In this document: positions 55,860-64,000 of the stretch, one piece after another | How the letters are laid out: each line of letters starts with the position of its first letter | How positions within the stretch are numbered: the first letter of the stretch is position 1 | From: Sandaracinaceae bacterium | GTDB taxonomy: Bacteria > Myxococcota_A > Polyangia > Polyangiales > Sandaracinaceae | Length of the DNA: 64,000 nucleotides | Direction of reading: 5' to 3' | Assembly: GCA_020633195.1 (NCBI GenBank) | Contig: JACKEC010000016.1 | Coordinates: 806,001 to 870,000, forward strand | The notes under the pieces: model-generated | Told to the model about the DNA's origin: nothing | Databases searched by the model: none | What the model saw: only the letters and a program-made list of their open reading frames with translations | Program-made: the position numbers and the translations under genes

Positions 55860-56932
55860 TCCGCGCTCGCGCGGCGGAGCATCGCGAGCTGCGCGTCGAG
55901 CTGCGCGCAGACCGGACACGCGAGCCGATCGGTGAAGAGGACTTGCGCGCGACGACCGAACACGTAGATCGCGTCCGACCCACCGCGCCGCGTCCGCAGC
56001 GCGCTCCGCGGGATCCGCTCGAGGGCGCCTCTCTGGCGGCGCACGTAGAGGTGCGTCTCCGTGAGCAGCGCCTCGGCGATCTGGTCGCGGAACGGCGTCG
56101 CCGGGGTCGACGCCAGCCAGCGGAGCATCCCGTCGAGCGCGCCCTTCGCGGCGCGGGTCGCGACGACGACCTCGGGCTCGACGGACGCCTCGCGGTAGCT
56201 CGGGGGGCGCGGGCGCGGGTCGGCCGGCCAGTGGTCGACGGGCTCCCACTCGACCTCCTCGGCGTCGAGCCAGCCTCGCCGGACGCGACCCCGAGGGGCC
56301 CGCGCGGCGCGCACGAGGTCGCCGATCCGATCGGCGAAGGCCTCGACGTCGCCCTTGGGTCGGACCCGCACCGCCTCCACGGTGTGCTCGCGGCGCCACT
56401 CCAGGAGCAGCTCGGGCCACGGATCGACCGGCTCGAGGGTCTCGATGTCGCTCCACGCGACGCGGAGCGAGTCGATCGCCGAAGGGCGGTCGACCTGCAG
56501 GGACGTCGCGCTCCACGACAGATCCTGGGCGCGGACCCGGCGGCGGTCTGGGGGCCCGGGGAGCCGCCAGCGCAAGCCCAGCGCCGAGTCGACGTGGGCC
56601 GTGTAGTCGAACGCCGGGTCGCCGTCGCCCGGCACGTAGTCGAGCACCCACGGCGCGAGCGTCGCGGCCCACTCCCTCGGCGGCGTGGCGAGCAGCTCGT
56701 CGGGGAGCTCGTGGAGGAGCTGAACGATCCCCCGCGCCTCGTCCGGCTCGAAGTCTCTGGCAAGGGATCGCTCCAGCGCCTGCGCCTCGTGGCGCGAGAG
56801 GTGACGATCCGAGAGCAGGACCGCGGCCGCGTACTCGGCCGTCGCGCGCAGCCGCGCGAGCCGCTCGGGGTCCGCGTCGGGCCACTGGTCCTCGAGACGC
56901 GCGACGAGGCGCGCGCGGTCGTCGGTGCTCAT
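55832..56932 (-). CDS. Protein of unknown function
   Basis: A 366-aa soluble protein without a signal peptide. The N-terminal 70 residues are helical and basic/acidic. The middle is Trp- and Asp-rich (LSWSATSLQVDRPSAIDSLRVAWSDIETLEP). The C-terminal part includes a PH-like or sensor-like beta segment (EALLTETHLYVRRQRGALERIP, SDAIYVFGRRAQVLFTD) and a CxxC pair (LACPVCAQLD). No family recognised. It overlaps the 3' end of the upstream beta-helix gene by 28 nt, tail to tail. Confidence 0.78.
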   Translation of the reverse strand: MSTDDRARLVARLEDQWPDADPERLARLRATAEYAAAVLLSDRHLSRHEAQALERSLARDFEPDEARGIVQLLHELPDELLATPPREWAATLAPWVLDYVPGDGDPAFDYTAHVDSALGLRWRLPGPPDRRRVRAQDLSWSATSLQVDRPSAIDSLRVAWSDIETLEPVDPWPELLLEWRREHTVEAVRVRPKGDVEAFADRIGDLVRAARAPRGRVRRGWLDAEEVEWEPVDHWPADPRPRPPSYREASVEPEVVVATRAAKGALDGMLRWLASTPATPFRDQIAEALLTETHLYVRRQRGALERIPRSALRTRRGGSDAIYVFGRRAQVLFTDRLACPVCAQLDAQLAMLRRASADQSSSGPRS

Positions 56933-56958
56933 GCGACGATGCTACCGCGGCTGAGCGC

Positions 56959-57162
56959 TCAGCCCCGCAGGCGCGAGCCCCAGCGGGTGCAGTAGCAGGT
57001 CGGCGTGCTGGTCGTGTCGTCGCAGTACGCGTCGCCCGGGCAGACGCCGCTGGTGAACATGTCGTTGCAGTCGATGTCCCCGGTGCAGCTGCACATGAAG
57101 AGGCTGCACGAGTAGCCGAGGCTCCCGCCGCCGCCGGGTGTCTCGCCGGATGAATCCCGCAT
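56959..57162 (-). CDS. Small Cys-rich protein or gene remnant
   Basis: A 67-residue frame with eight Cys (pattern C-x4-C-x-C-x5-C-x8-C-x5-C-x7-C-x-C) after a Gly/Ser-rich start (MRDSSGETPGGGGSL). No signal peptide is visible from the ATG at 57162. The frame stays open further upstream but runs into the divergent thioredoxin gene. The Cys spacing resembles EGF-like or small secreted domains, so this is either a short gene or the 3' end of a decayed one. It lies head-to-head with the Tat-exported thioredoxin. Confidence 0.45.
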   Translation of the reverse strand: MRDSSGETPGGGGSLGYSCSLFMCSCTGDIDCNDMFTSGVCPGDAYCDDTTSTPTCYCTRWGSRLRG

Positions 57163-57205
57163 GCAGGTGATCCGTCTCGGGTGCGTTATCTTGAAGCGGC
57201 ACCTC

Positions 57206-57751
57206 ATGGAACGACGCGCCTTCCTCGCCGGGCTCCCCCTCGTCGCCGCCGCGATCCCCGCGATCGCGCGCGCCGCGCCGGGCAACCCCCCCGGAGGCGC
57301 GGCCGCCTCGCACGGCCCCCTCACCGTGGGGCAGCCGCCGCCGCCGCTCGCGCTGCAGCGCCTCAGCGGCACCGACGAGATCACGCTCCCCGGCCTCGCC
57401 GGCCGCGTCGTCGTCCTCGACTTCTGGGCGACCTGGTGCGGCCCGTGCCGCGCGGTGATGCCGCTCCTCGACGCGATGCACGGCCGCTACCACGACCGCG
57501 GGCTGAGCATCGTCGGCCTCTCGCCCGAGCCCGAGGCCCTCATCCGCGATCACCTCACCGCGAACCCCGTGCAGTACACGATCGCCCGCGACATCGGCGG
57601 CACCATCCGCGCCTACGGCGTGCGAGGCATCCCGATGCTCGTCGCCATCGATCGCGCGGGCAAGGTCCGCGAGGTCATGGTCGGGGTCGACGGCGCCAGC
57701 TTCGGAGCGCTCGACACGCTCGTGCAGCGCATGCTCGCCGAGCGCGTCTGA
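57206..57751 (+). CDS. Tat-exported thioredoxin-like protein (TlpA/ResA type)
   Basis: A 181-aa envelope thioredoxin. The N-terminus MERRAFLAGLPLVAAAIPAI carries an RRxFL twin-arginine motif and ends ARA, which predicts Tat export. The redox motif is WCGPC (77-81) in VLDFWATWCGPCRAVMP, followed by the cis-Pro segment RGIPMLVAID. Reduction or isomerisation of disulfides in the Cys-rich surface proteins of this region is a plausible job (inference). An upstream in-frame ATG at 57161 would spoil the signal peptide, so 57206 is preferred. Confidence 0.88.
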   Translation: MERRAFLAGLPLVAAAIPAIARAAPGNPPGGAAASHGPLTVGQPPPPLALQRLSGTDEITLPGLAGRVVVLDFWATWCGPCRAVMPLLDAMHGRYHDRGLSIVGLSPEPEALIRDHLTANPVQYTIARDIGGTIRAYGVRGIPMLVAIDRAGKVREVMVGVDGASFGALDTLVQRMLAERV

Positions 57752-57769
57752 GAACGGGTCGAGGTTCGG

Positions 57770-59479
57770 CTACGCGCCGGAGCTCTCGACGAGGCGGCCG
57801 TCGCGCCAGGTGAAGCGCCGTACCGGGTAGTCCTCGGGCTCCACGTCGCCGGCGTAGTCCTCGTGGTGGCTCACGGTCAGCGGGAAGTACGTCTCCCCGA
57901 GCGTCTCGCCGAGCCGGAGGAAGCTCTCGGCCGAGCTGCGGATGGGGCGCTCCGCGGTGAGCAGCGGCTCGTCGTCCCCGAGGCGGTGGACGCGGTAGCG
58001 GGCCCGCGGCTCGTCGGCCACGCGATAGCCCACGACGAGCAGGCCGACGCCGCCGTCCGCTTCGGTCGAGCCGAGGCGCACGTCCTCGTAGCGACCGGTC
58101 ACCCGCACCGTCTGGATCGCCTCGCCGACCGCGCAGCGCGCGCCGAGGTGATGGACCGCCACCTCGAGCTCCTCGCCGTCGACCCGCGCGAACACCGCGA
58201 CGTCCTCGCGCCGACCGCTCACGAACGCTGTCGTCGTCGCCGCCAGCGCGTCGCCCTCGCCCGGCGCCGCGGGCGTGCAGCCCGTGTCGGGGGCGAAGTC
58301 CGCCTCGCGGAAGCCGCCCGACGCGACCCCGGTGTAGGCCAGAGGCGGCTCTCGCAGGTCGCGGAGCTCCCCGGGGTGCGGGTCCACCGTCCACACGTGC
58401 GTCCCCGCCGGGAGCACCGCGGCGCCGTCGGCGGCCAGGACGGTCGTGGCCTTCGTGCTGACCCGCCGCGTCACCGGTCGCAGCTCGCTCCGCGCGGCCA
58501 CGCGTCGGGCCTCGGAGCCGAGGAGCGCCGCCATCGACGCCGCGTCCTCGGCGCTCGCGTCCTCGGCGAGCACGTAGCGGACGACCCCACCGGGCGCGCC
58601 CTCGAGGCGCAGCTCGTCGCGCCGCGCGGCTGGCACCGCGTCGATCCCCGGCACGACCTCCGCCGCCGTGCCCGCCCACGACACCGCCCAGGGGCCGGTC
58701 GTCACCGGGAGGGGCTCCGGCGTGCCGCCTGCGCGCAGCCCCGCGAGCGGTCCGCCGTCGCGGAACTTGGCCTCGCTCGTGAACGGCACGACGACGTCGA
58801 TCGTGTCGGCCGTGCCGACCATCGGGTAGTGGACGTGCAGCCCGTCGGGCCCGAGGACCGCGACCGCGCGCTCGGGATCGCACGCGGCCTCGACCTGCGG
58901 CTGCTCACGCACCTGCGCGCGGTGCTGCCGGCGGCAGTCGCCGCGCGTCAGGCCGCCGATCGTCTCCCTCGGGCCCAGCACGTCGGCGGCCTCGAACGGG
59001 AAGAGCTGCCCGTCCGCGATCGCCACGTGGAGGGCCGAGGTCGCGCTCGTCGTCCGGCGGTATTGCTCGCGCGCGTGGCAGCGGAACGACACCACCGTCG
59101 GGTGCGCCAGCGACACTTCGCAGCCCAACGACGAGAAGTGTCGGCTCCGCCACGCGTGCGACACCTCTCGCGCGAGCGACGCGAGGCGCCGGCGCATCGC
59201 CGGGTCGGGGTGCTCGACCTCGTCCCACGAGAGCCCATCGCGCGACCGATGCAGCACGCGGAGGTGCTCTGGCGCGGCCGGCTCGCGCCACGCCTCCGTG
59301 CTCGGCTGCGCCGACGGCAGGTCCTCGTCCTCCGGGGGCGGCACGTGCACCGGGTCGGGCCTCGCCGGCTCCGGCGTGACTTCGGGGGTCGGCGCCGGAT
59401 CGGAGCCGCAGGCGATCGAGACCCCGCCGAGCAGCGCGGCGAGGCAGAGGGAGTGGGCGAGGCGAACGGTCCAGCGCAT
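57770..59479 (-). CDS. Large lipoprotein of unknown function
   Basis: A 569-aa lipoprotein (MRWTVRLAHSLCLAALLGGVSIACGS, lipobox SIAC). A Pro/Glu-rich linker is followed by a mixed alpha/beta body with scattered Cys, including CRRQHRAQVREQPQVEAAC. No enzymatic motif stands out. The final 150 residues have regular beta-strand spacing. It is convergent with the thioredoxin gene (18 nt between stops) and divergent from the VWA gene. Confidence 0.8.
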   Translation of the reverse strand: MRWTVRLAHSLCLAALLGGVSIACGSDPAPTPEVTPEPARPDPVHVPPPEDEDLPSAQPSTEAWREPAAPEHLRVLHRSRDGLSWDEVEHPDPAMRRRLASLAREVSHAWRSRHFSSLGCEVSLAHPTVVSFRCHAREQYRRTTSATSALHVAIADGQLFPFEAADVLGPRETIGGLTRGDCRRQHRAQVREQPQVEAACDPERAVAVLGPDGLHVHYPMVGTADTIDVVVPFTSEAKFRDGGPLAGLRAGGTPEPLPVTTGPWAVSWAGTAAEVVPGIDAVPAARRDELRLEGAPGGVVRYVLAEDASAEDAASMAALLGSEARRVAARSELRPVTRRVSTKATTVLAADGAAVLPAGTHVWTVDPHPGELRDLREPPLAYTGVASGGFREADFAPDTGCTPAAPGEGDALAATTTAFVSGRREDVAVFARVDGEELEVAVHHLGARCAVGEAIQTVRVTGRYEDVRLGSTEADGGVGLLVVGYRVADEPRARYRVHRLGDDEPLLTAERPIRSSAESFLRLGETLGETYFPLTVSHHEDYAGDVEPEDYPVRRFTWRDGRLVESSGA

Positions 59480-59545
59480 GCCGAGAACCTACAACATCGC
59501 GGCCGGGTCGCGCCCCCGCGGTCGCCGCGGCAGGATGTCGCCTCG

Positions 59546-60931
59546 ATGGACGAGGTCCTCCAGGAGCTCATCGGCGCCGCGCGCCGCGCCGGCCTCCGGA
59601 TCGGCACCGCCGAGGCCCTCGACGCGCAGCGCGCCGCGGCCGCCGTCGGCGTCGCCGAGCGCGCGGTCCTGCGAGCCGCGCTGACCGCGAGCCTCGTCAA
59701 GCGCCCCGAGGACCAGGCCCCGTTCCTGCGCGTCTTCGATCGCTTCTTCCGCGCCGACACCGGGGGCCGCGCGGGCGCGCTCGACCGCCTCCGCGCCGAG
59801 GGCGTCGACCCGGCGACCCTCGACGAGCTCCAGCGCCGCTTCGACATCGGCCAGCAGCAGGCCGGCGGCGGGGGAGGGGGCCTCGACGCCCTGCTCGAGG
59901 GCGGCGCCGAGCTCGACCGCCGGATCGAGGAGGCGATGCGCGACGCCGGCGTCGCTCGCATGGTCAGCCCCATGCAAGTCGGCTTGTTCTCCACACGCAC
60001 CCTCGACGCCCTCGGGATCGACGGCGCCGACGCCGAGCTCGCCCAGCTCGCGGAGGGCCTCGATCCGCGGATCGGCGAGCTCCTCGCGGCGAGCCTCGAG
60101 GCCCTGCGCCGCCGCGTGCGCGCCGCCGTCCGCGAGGACTTCGCGCGGCGCAACCCCGCGCGCCTCGAGCAGAGCCGCGCCGAGCGCCTCGACCAGGAGG
60201 CGTTCATCCGCCTCGACAAGGACGAGCTCGCCCAGGTCCAGGCCGAGGTCCGCCGCCTCGGGCGGCTGCTGCGCGACCGCATGGAGCGCAACCGCCGCCG
60301 CGCGCGCCAGGGCCGTCTCGACGTCCGCGCCACCGCCCGCGCCGCCGCGCGCACCGGCGGCGTCCCGTTCACCCCCGTCTTCCGGCGGCGGCACCGCCAG
60401 CGGCCTCGCCTCGTCGTCCTGTGCGACGTCAGCGACTCCGTCCGGCAGGCCGCGCGGTTCCTGCTCGTGCTCGTCTACAGCATGCAGGAGGCCTTCTCGC
60501 GGACGCGGTCCTTCGTGTTCGTCGGCGACGTCGGCGAGACCACCGCGCTCTTCGACCACAGCCCGATCGAAGAGGCCATCGAGCGCGCCTTCCGGGGCGA
60601 TACAGTCAACGTCGGCGCGAGCAGCGACTACGGCCGCAGCTTCGCCCGCTTCGTGGACCAGCACCTCGACGCGCTCGACCCCAAGACCACGCTCTTGATC
60701 CTCGGCGACGCGCGCAACAACCGGAACGACCCCGAGGTCGAGGCCCTGAAGCGCATGCGCGAGCGCTGCGCCCGCGTCGTCTGGCTCAACCCCGAGCCCC
60801 GCGCGAGCTGGGGCGTCGGGGACAGCGAGATGCAACGTTACTTGCCGTTCATCACCTTCTCGGCGCCCGTGCGGACCCTCGCCGAGCTGCGCGTCGCGGT
60901 GACCCGGCTGGCCTCCGTGGTGGGGCGGTAG
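59546..60931 (+). CDS. CoxE-type VWA-domain protein
   Basis: A 461-aa soluble protein. An N-terminal helical region (about 1-265) is followed by a VWA domain with the MIDAS start CDVSDSVR (DxSxS, 294-298), then FVFVGDVGETTALF and LLILGDARNNRNDP. Such CoxE/DUF58-like proteins normally act with a MoxR AAA+ ATPase in metalloprotein maturation or stress responses. No moxR gene is visible nearby. The spacing to the divergent lipoprotein is 66 nt. Confidence 0.88.
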   Translation: MDEVLQELIGAARRAGLRIGTAEALDAQRAAAAVGVAERAVLRAALTASLVKRPEDQAPFLRVFDRFFRADTGGRAGALDRLRAEGVDPATLDELQRRFDIGQQQAGGGGGGLDALLEGGAELDRRIEEAMRDAGVARMVSPMQVGLFSTRTLDALGIDGADAELAQLAEGLDPRIGELLAASLEALRRRVRAAVREDFARRNPARLEQSRAERLDQEAFIRLDKDELAQVQAEVRRLGRLLRDRMERNRRRARQGRLDVRATARAAARTGGVPFTPVFRRRHRQRPRLVVLCDVSDSVRQAARFLLVLVYSMQEAFSRTRSFVFVGDVGETTALFDHSPIEEAIERAFRGDTVNVGASSDYGRSFARFVDQHLDALDPKTTLLILGDARNNRNDPEVEALKRMRERCARVVWLNPEPRASWGVGDSEMQRYLPFITFSAPVRTLAELRVAVTRLASVVGR

Positions 60932-61005
60932 CCGGCCGGGACCGTCGGAATTTCACGCGGAGATCGCGAAGGAGCAGAGCATCGCGAAGGGGTGTCTTGG
61001 GAGAC

Positions 61006-62598
61006 TCAGCGGAGCTCGCAGGCGACGATCGACGTCACCAGATCGCACGGCACGTCGTTCCAGCCCCAGCCCGCGTCGCCCTGGATCGCCGAGCAGTCCT
61101 CGTTCATCGCCGTGTCGTTCGGCTCGCCCGGGACCCAGTTCGTGTAGCCCGAGGACAGCCCGCTGGCCCAGCGGAACACGCCCTCGTCGACCGCGTCGGT
61201 GAAGCCGATGAGCGCGAAGTTCAGCATCACCTCGTCCATGATCGAACGGATGAACGCGTGCTCGGTCGCGCTGAGGATCGACGCGATGTCGCCGAACGCC
61301 GTCTGGCACAGCGTCCGCGCCTGCGCCCAGTTGAACGTGCCCGTGCAGATCGCGAACGTCGTCGTGCCCATCACGCGCGCCGTGCAGTCGGCGCCGTCGC
61401 AGTTCGCGTCGACCCCGTCGTTGGCCACGTCGGTCGCGCCGGGGTTCACGAGCCGGTTCGAGTCGTCGCAATCGGAGTTGTCGAGCACGTAGCCCGTCAG
61501 CGTCGTCATGCAGCTGTCCATCGGCGCCGCGGGGTCGCCGTAGCCGTCTCCGTCCGTGTCCGCGTAGAACGTCTGCGTCAGGATCAGCTCGTCGACGAAC
61601 GTGTTGCAGTTGTCGTCCCGGCCGTTGCAGACCTCGAGTCGGCCCGGGTTGACCGTCCTCAGCGAGTCGTCGCAGTCCGTGCCGTCCAGCGAGTACCCGA
61701 AGGTGAGCTCCTCGCAGGTCACCGTCGGCGCCATCGGGTTGCCGTAGCCGTCCTCGTCGACGTCCGCGTAGAACGTCTGCGTCGGCAGGCCCTCGTCGGC
61801 CATCGTGTCGCAGTCGTCGTCGGCCCCGTTGCAGATCTCGGCGATGCCTGGGTTGATCGAGGCCCGCGTGTCGTCGCAGTCCGTGTTGTCGAGGCTGTAG
61901 CCGAAGGGGACCTCGCCGCAGGTCGTCATCGGCGACATCGGGTTCCCGTAGCCGTCCTCGTCGACGTCTGGGTAGTACGTCTGAAACAACAGTCCCTCGT
62001 CGATCATCATGTTGCAGTTGTCGTCGATGTCGTTGCAGACCTCGGGCGCGCCCGGGTTGATGGCCGGGTCGTCGTCATTGCAGTCGTTCATGTCGGGGTA
62101 CCCGTCCATGTCCAGGTCGACGACGGGCGACATTCCCAGGCCGACGATGGTGACGCTCTGGGGGTAAGTGCCCTCGAAGACCACACGGACGGACCACTCC
62201 TCCTCCGAGGGAGTGACGGTGATGGATCCGAAGAAGACGTTGCTGTCGTCCACCGTGTCCTCCGACGGTCCGCCACTCCACGGCAGGGTCTCTCCGGTCG
62301 CGACGACGGCGGCGCCGCGGGCGTCGGTCGCTGAGAACGCCGTGATCGTGTCCCGTCCGGACAGGACCCTTCGCGAGACCGAGTACTCGCGGGCGACCCC
62401 AATCTCGCCGGCCGGCACCATCACGTCTCCGAACGGCGGGATGGGCTCGCCCTCCACCTCCAACTGGACCACCAAGTCTCCCGGCTCGCAGCCTGGGCCG
62501 AGCAATACGACGAGCATCGCCGCCGCCATCCACCCGAGCACCCGAAAATCCCGCCGCATCACCAAAGCCCGAATCCCCGCACTCCAAAGCGTTCGCAT
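61006..62598 (-). CDS. Surface lipoprotein with four MopE repeats and a C-type lectin-like domain
   Basis: A 530-aa lipoprotein. The ATG at 62598 has GGGAGGGG upstream; an ATG at 62559 is the alternative. The signal ends with lipobox GPGC near residue 37. A beta domain follows, then four MopE/Cu-binding-type repeats (DxDxDGYGxP, DCDDxxxxxNPG, CNGxDDxC). The last about 130 residues look like a C-type lectin domain (TFNWAQARTLCQTAFG, NWVPGEPNDTAMNEDCSAI, WGWNDVPCDLVTSIVACE). It probably binds a metal or sugar at the surface (inference). The repeats are similar at DNA level. Confidence 0.87.
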   Translation of the reverse strand: MRTLWSAGIRALVMRRDFRVLGWMAAAMLVVLLGPGCEPGDLVVQLEVEGEPIPPFGDVMVPAGEIGVAREYSVSRRVLSGRDTITAFSATDARGAAVVATGETLPWSGGPSEDTVDDSNVFFGSITVTPSEEEWSVRVVFEGTYPQSVTIVGLGMSPVVDLDMDGYPDMNDCNDDDPAINPGAPEVCNDIDDNCNMMIDEGLLFQTYYPDVDEDGYGNPMSPMTTCGEVPFGYSLDNTDCDDTRASINPGIAEICNGADDDCDTMADEGLPTQTFYADVDEDGYGNPMAPTVTCEELTFGYSLDGTDCDDSLRTVNPGRLEVCNGRDDNCNTFVDELILTQTFYADTDGDGYGDPAAPMDSCMTTLTGYVLDNSDCDDSNRLVNPGATDVANDGVDANCDGADCTARVMGTTTFAICTGTFNWAQARTLCQTAFGDIASILSATEHAFIRSIMDEVMLNFALIGFTDAVDEGVFRWASGLSSGYTNWVPGEPNDTAMNEDCSAIQGDAGWGWNDVPCDLVTSIVACELR

Positions 62599-62700
62599 GG
62601 GTCGACCCCTCCCGAAGTGCTCGATACGCGTCAGCCGCCCGGTTGGATCGAAGAAAACTCCGCCATTTGTGAAGCGGCCCCCGTCCGGTACCCTCGACCC

Positions 62701-63201
62701 ATGACCAAACGAATCGCGCTCGCAGCGGCGCTCGTCCTGCTCGCCGGCTGCGGCGACGAGGGCGGCAGCCTGAGCCGGACGCAGCGGGCCTTCCTCGAGG
62801 CGCGCGGCGCGCCGACGGCCTTCGCCATCCTCTTCTCCGACGCCGACCTCGACGAGAGCGGCCTCGCCGTGGCGACCCCCGCGCGGCGCGTCGAGACCTG
62901 GATCTACGCCGGCGCTCCGGCCCGGCGCATCGTCTTCGACTCGGGCTACTTCGTCGACGAGGTGGACCTCACCGCCGATCTGGACGCCGACCCGGCGGCC
63001 GCTTCGCCGGCCGACTTCGACCCCGCGATGACCCGCGCCGACGTCGAGGCCGCGCTCGGCGCTCCCGATCGCGTCGAGGAGCAGGACCTCGGCGGTCAGG
63101 CCCTCGTCATGCTGCGCTACGACGCCCCCGAGGTCGTCAGCGTCGCCTTCCTCGACGGCCACCTCGCGAGCGTCGTGGCCGGGATGCAGGTGCAGCCGTG
63201 A
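62701..63201 (+). CDS. Lipoprotein of unknown function
   Basis: A 166-aa lipoprotein (MTKRIALAAALVLLAGCGDEGG, lipobox LAGC). The body contains ARRVETWIYAGAPARRIVFDSGYFVDEV and a C-terminal MTRADVEAALGAPDRVEEQDLGG module. That part resembles the BamE/SmpA-type small domain (x-R-x-x-V-x-x-x-L-G-x-P) by eye only. Its end overlaps the next gene by 4 nt. Confidence 0.8.
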   Translation: MTKRIALAAALVLLAGCGDEGGSLSRTQRAFLEARGAPTAFAILFSDADLDESGLAVATPARRVETWIYAGAPARRIVFDSGYFVDEVDLTADLDADPAAASPADFDPAMTRADVEAALGAPDRVEEQDLGGQALVMLRYDAPEVVSVAFLDGHLASVVAGMQVQP

Positions 63202-63854
63202 CGCGCGCCTCGCGACGGAAGCGCCGGAGCGGCCAGCTCCTCCTCATCGCCGGCGTCACCCTGACCCTCGGCGTCCTCACCGGCCTCGGCGTGGGGGCGG
63301 GCATCATCGGCGCCGGCGGCGGGTGCGACGACGTCCTGACCCGCTACGACGCCGGCCAGCCGATCACCGCCGACGAGCTCACGCGGTGCCAGAGCGCCTT
63401 GCCGAACCAGCTCCAGATCGCCGCGGCCGGCGCCAACTTCGTCCCCACCGGGGCCGACGACGCCATCATCCTGCAGCCGATGGCCGCCGTCCTCGAGCAG
63501 GCCTCGCGCGACGCGCCCACCGGCGACGCCCCCTTGCCGGGCTCCGTCCAGGGCGCCCTCGACGACTGGCCGGGCCAGAACCACTGCACCACCCGGACGG
63601 GCACCCTCAACCCCTTCGGCGACACCCCCTTCTGCTACAGCGGCAACGACTACGACGTCGGCGGCGAGTGCAGCAGCGAGGGCAACTCCGCGGGCGGCGG
63701 CGTCTGTCCCGGCAGCTACACCGCCGTCGCGTGCATCCGCGAGACCAGTGGTGGCGGCCTCGACATCCGCGTCTACGACGGCCTGTCCGCGAGCGGCGTC
63801 CGCGAGGCGAGGGCCGCGTGCCGGGGTGACTTCGTCAACCCGTGGAACCCCTGA
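63198..63854 (+). CDS. Membrane-anchored Cys-containing protein of unknown function
   Basis: A 218-aa protein with a basic N-terminus (TRASRRKRRSGQ) and one anchor (LLLIAGVTLTLGVLTGLGVGAGIIGAG), then an extracytoplasmic domain with eight Cys (GGCDDVLTRYD, RCQSALP, NHCTTRTG, FCYSGNDY, GECSSEGN, GVCPGSY, VACIRE, ACRGDF). The start is GTG at 63198 in a GTGA overlap with the lipoprotein gene, so the pair is co-translated. No family recognised. Confidence 0.78.
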   Translation: MTRASRRKRRSGQLLLIAGVTLTLGVLTGLGVGAGIIGAGGGCDDVLTRYDAGQPITADELTRCQSALPNQLQIAAAGANFVPTGADDAIILQPMAAVLEQASRDAPTGDAPLPGSVQGALDDWPGQNHCTTRTGTLNPFGDTPFCYSGNDYDVGGECSSEGNSAGGGVCPGSYTAVACIRETSGGGLDIRVYDGLSASGVREARAACRGDFVNPWNP

Positions 63855-63913
63855 GCAACATTTGTGGGCGGCGTGAAGACCCAAAGGCACCGCTCGCCCG
63901 TCGCGTTAGACTC

Positions 63914-64000
63914 ATGCGCGTGACCGCTCGAATCGGCCTCCTCCTCCTCGTCCTCACCTCGCTCCCCGTCCTCGTCGCGTGTGGGGGTGGTGACCCCGAG
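63914..64000 (+). CDS. Start of a lipoprotein gene (runs off the right edge)
   Basis: The ATG at 63914 opens a frame that continues to the end of the window: MRVTARIGLLLLVLTSLPVL followed by VACGGGDPE. This is a good lipoprotein signal with lipobox LVAC. Only the first 29 codons are present, so function cannot be stated. Confidence 0.7.
   Translation, partial: MRVTARIGLLLLVLTSLPVLVACGGGDPE

Overview
This 64 kb window is chromosomal DNA of very high GC content from a bacterium that looks like a member of the Myxococcota, probably near the Polyangiales/Sandaracinus group. That placement is inferred from gene content: many lipoproteins rich in cysteine or carrying MopE-type metal-binding repeats, a DUF2378-like protein, a DUF4132 protein, an RCC1-type surface propeller, and a deltaproteobacterial housekeeping order (yajC-secD-secF, tilS-ftsH-folP-cdaA-cdaR). 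I saw no rRNA, tRNA, CRISPR array, prophage or transposase gene.

Layout. 1-6.7 kb: 5' part of glnE (minus), then yajC-secD-secF and recJ (plus). 6.7-10.8 kb: a membrane protein, a Cys-paired lipoprotein and a marR/beta-keto-acid cleavage enzyme/crotonase operon (minus). 10.9-13.7 kb: a hypothetical exported protein, a hairpin-rich spacer, a degenerate oligoribonuclease and a MopE-type protein. 13.8-19.6 kb (plus): tilS, ftsH, folP, the diadenylate cyclase cdaA and its partner cdaR. 19.6-42.1 kb is one long minus-strand block. Read in its own direction it holds a HEAT-repeat protein, a universal stress protein, an Omp85 (TamA-like) protein, TamB, glmM, a DUF4132 protein, a response regulator, a sensor kinase, a 256-bp palindromic element, and a tripartite RND efflux operon (outer-membrane factor, adaptor, pump). 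42-64 kb: an alternating set of surface and lipoprotein genes, an epoxide hydrolase, a YgiQ radical-SAM enzyme, an ABC exporter, a PilZ protein, a Tat-exported thioredoxin, a CoxE-type VWA protein and a MopE/C-type-lectin protein.

How the genes fit together. Envelope biogenesis dominates: Sec accessory complex, FtsH, TamA/TamB, GlmM (cell-wall precursor), c-di-AMP synthesis, RND efflux and many exported proteins. The two-component system very likely controls the efflux operon. The same hexamer-N5-hexamer box lies exactly 29 nt upstream of both the regulator start and the outer-membrane-factor start.

Most notable observations: (1) a 256-bp nested-palindrome element flanked by a perfect 12-bp direct repeat, apparently inserted between the kinase gene and the efflux operon, with an AGCAGGCTGC hairpin shared by the recJ 3' end; (2) an oligoribonuclease homologue that has lost almost all of its DEDDh catalytic residues; (3) an Omp85 protein with an extra N-terminal beta-barrel-like domain of about 280 residues; (4) tamB apparently starting at CTG within a CTGA overlap; (5) the paired OmpR-type boxes. 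Long open frames antisense to these genes are treated as high-GC shadows.
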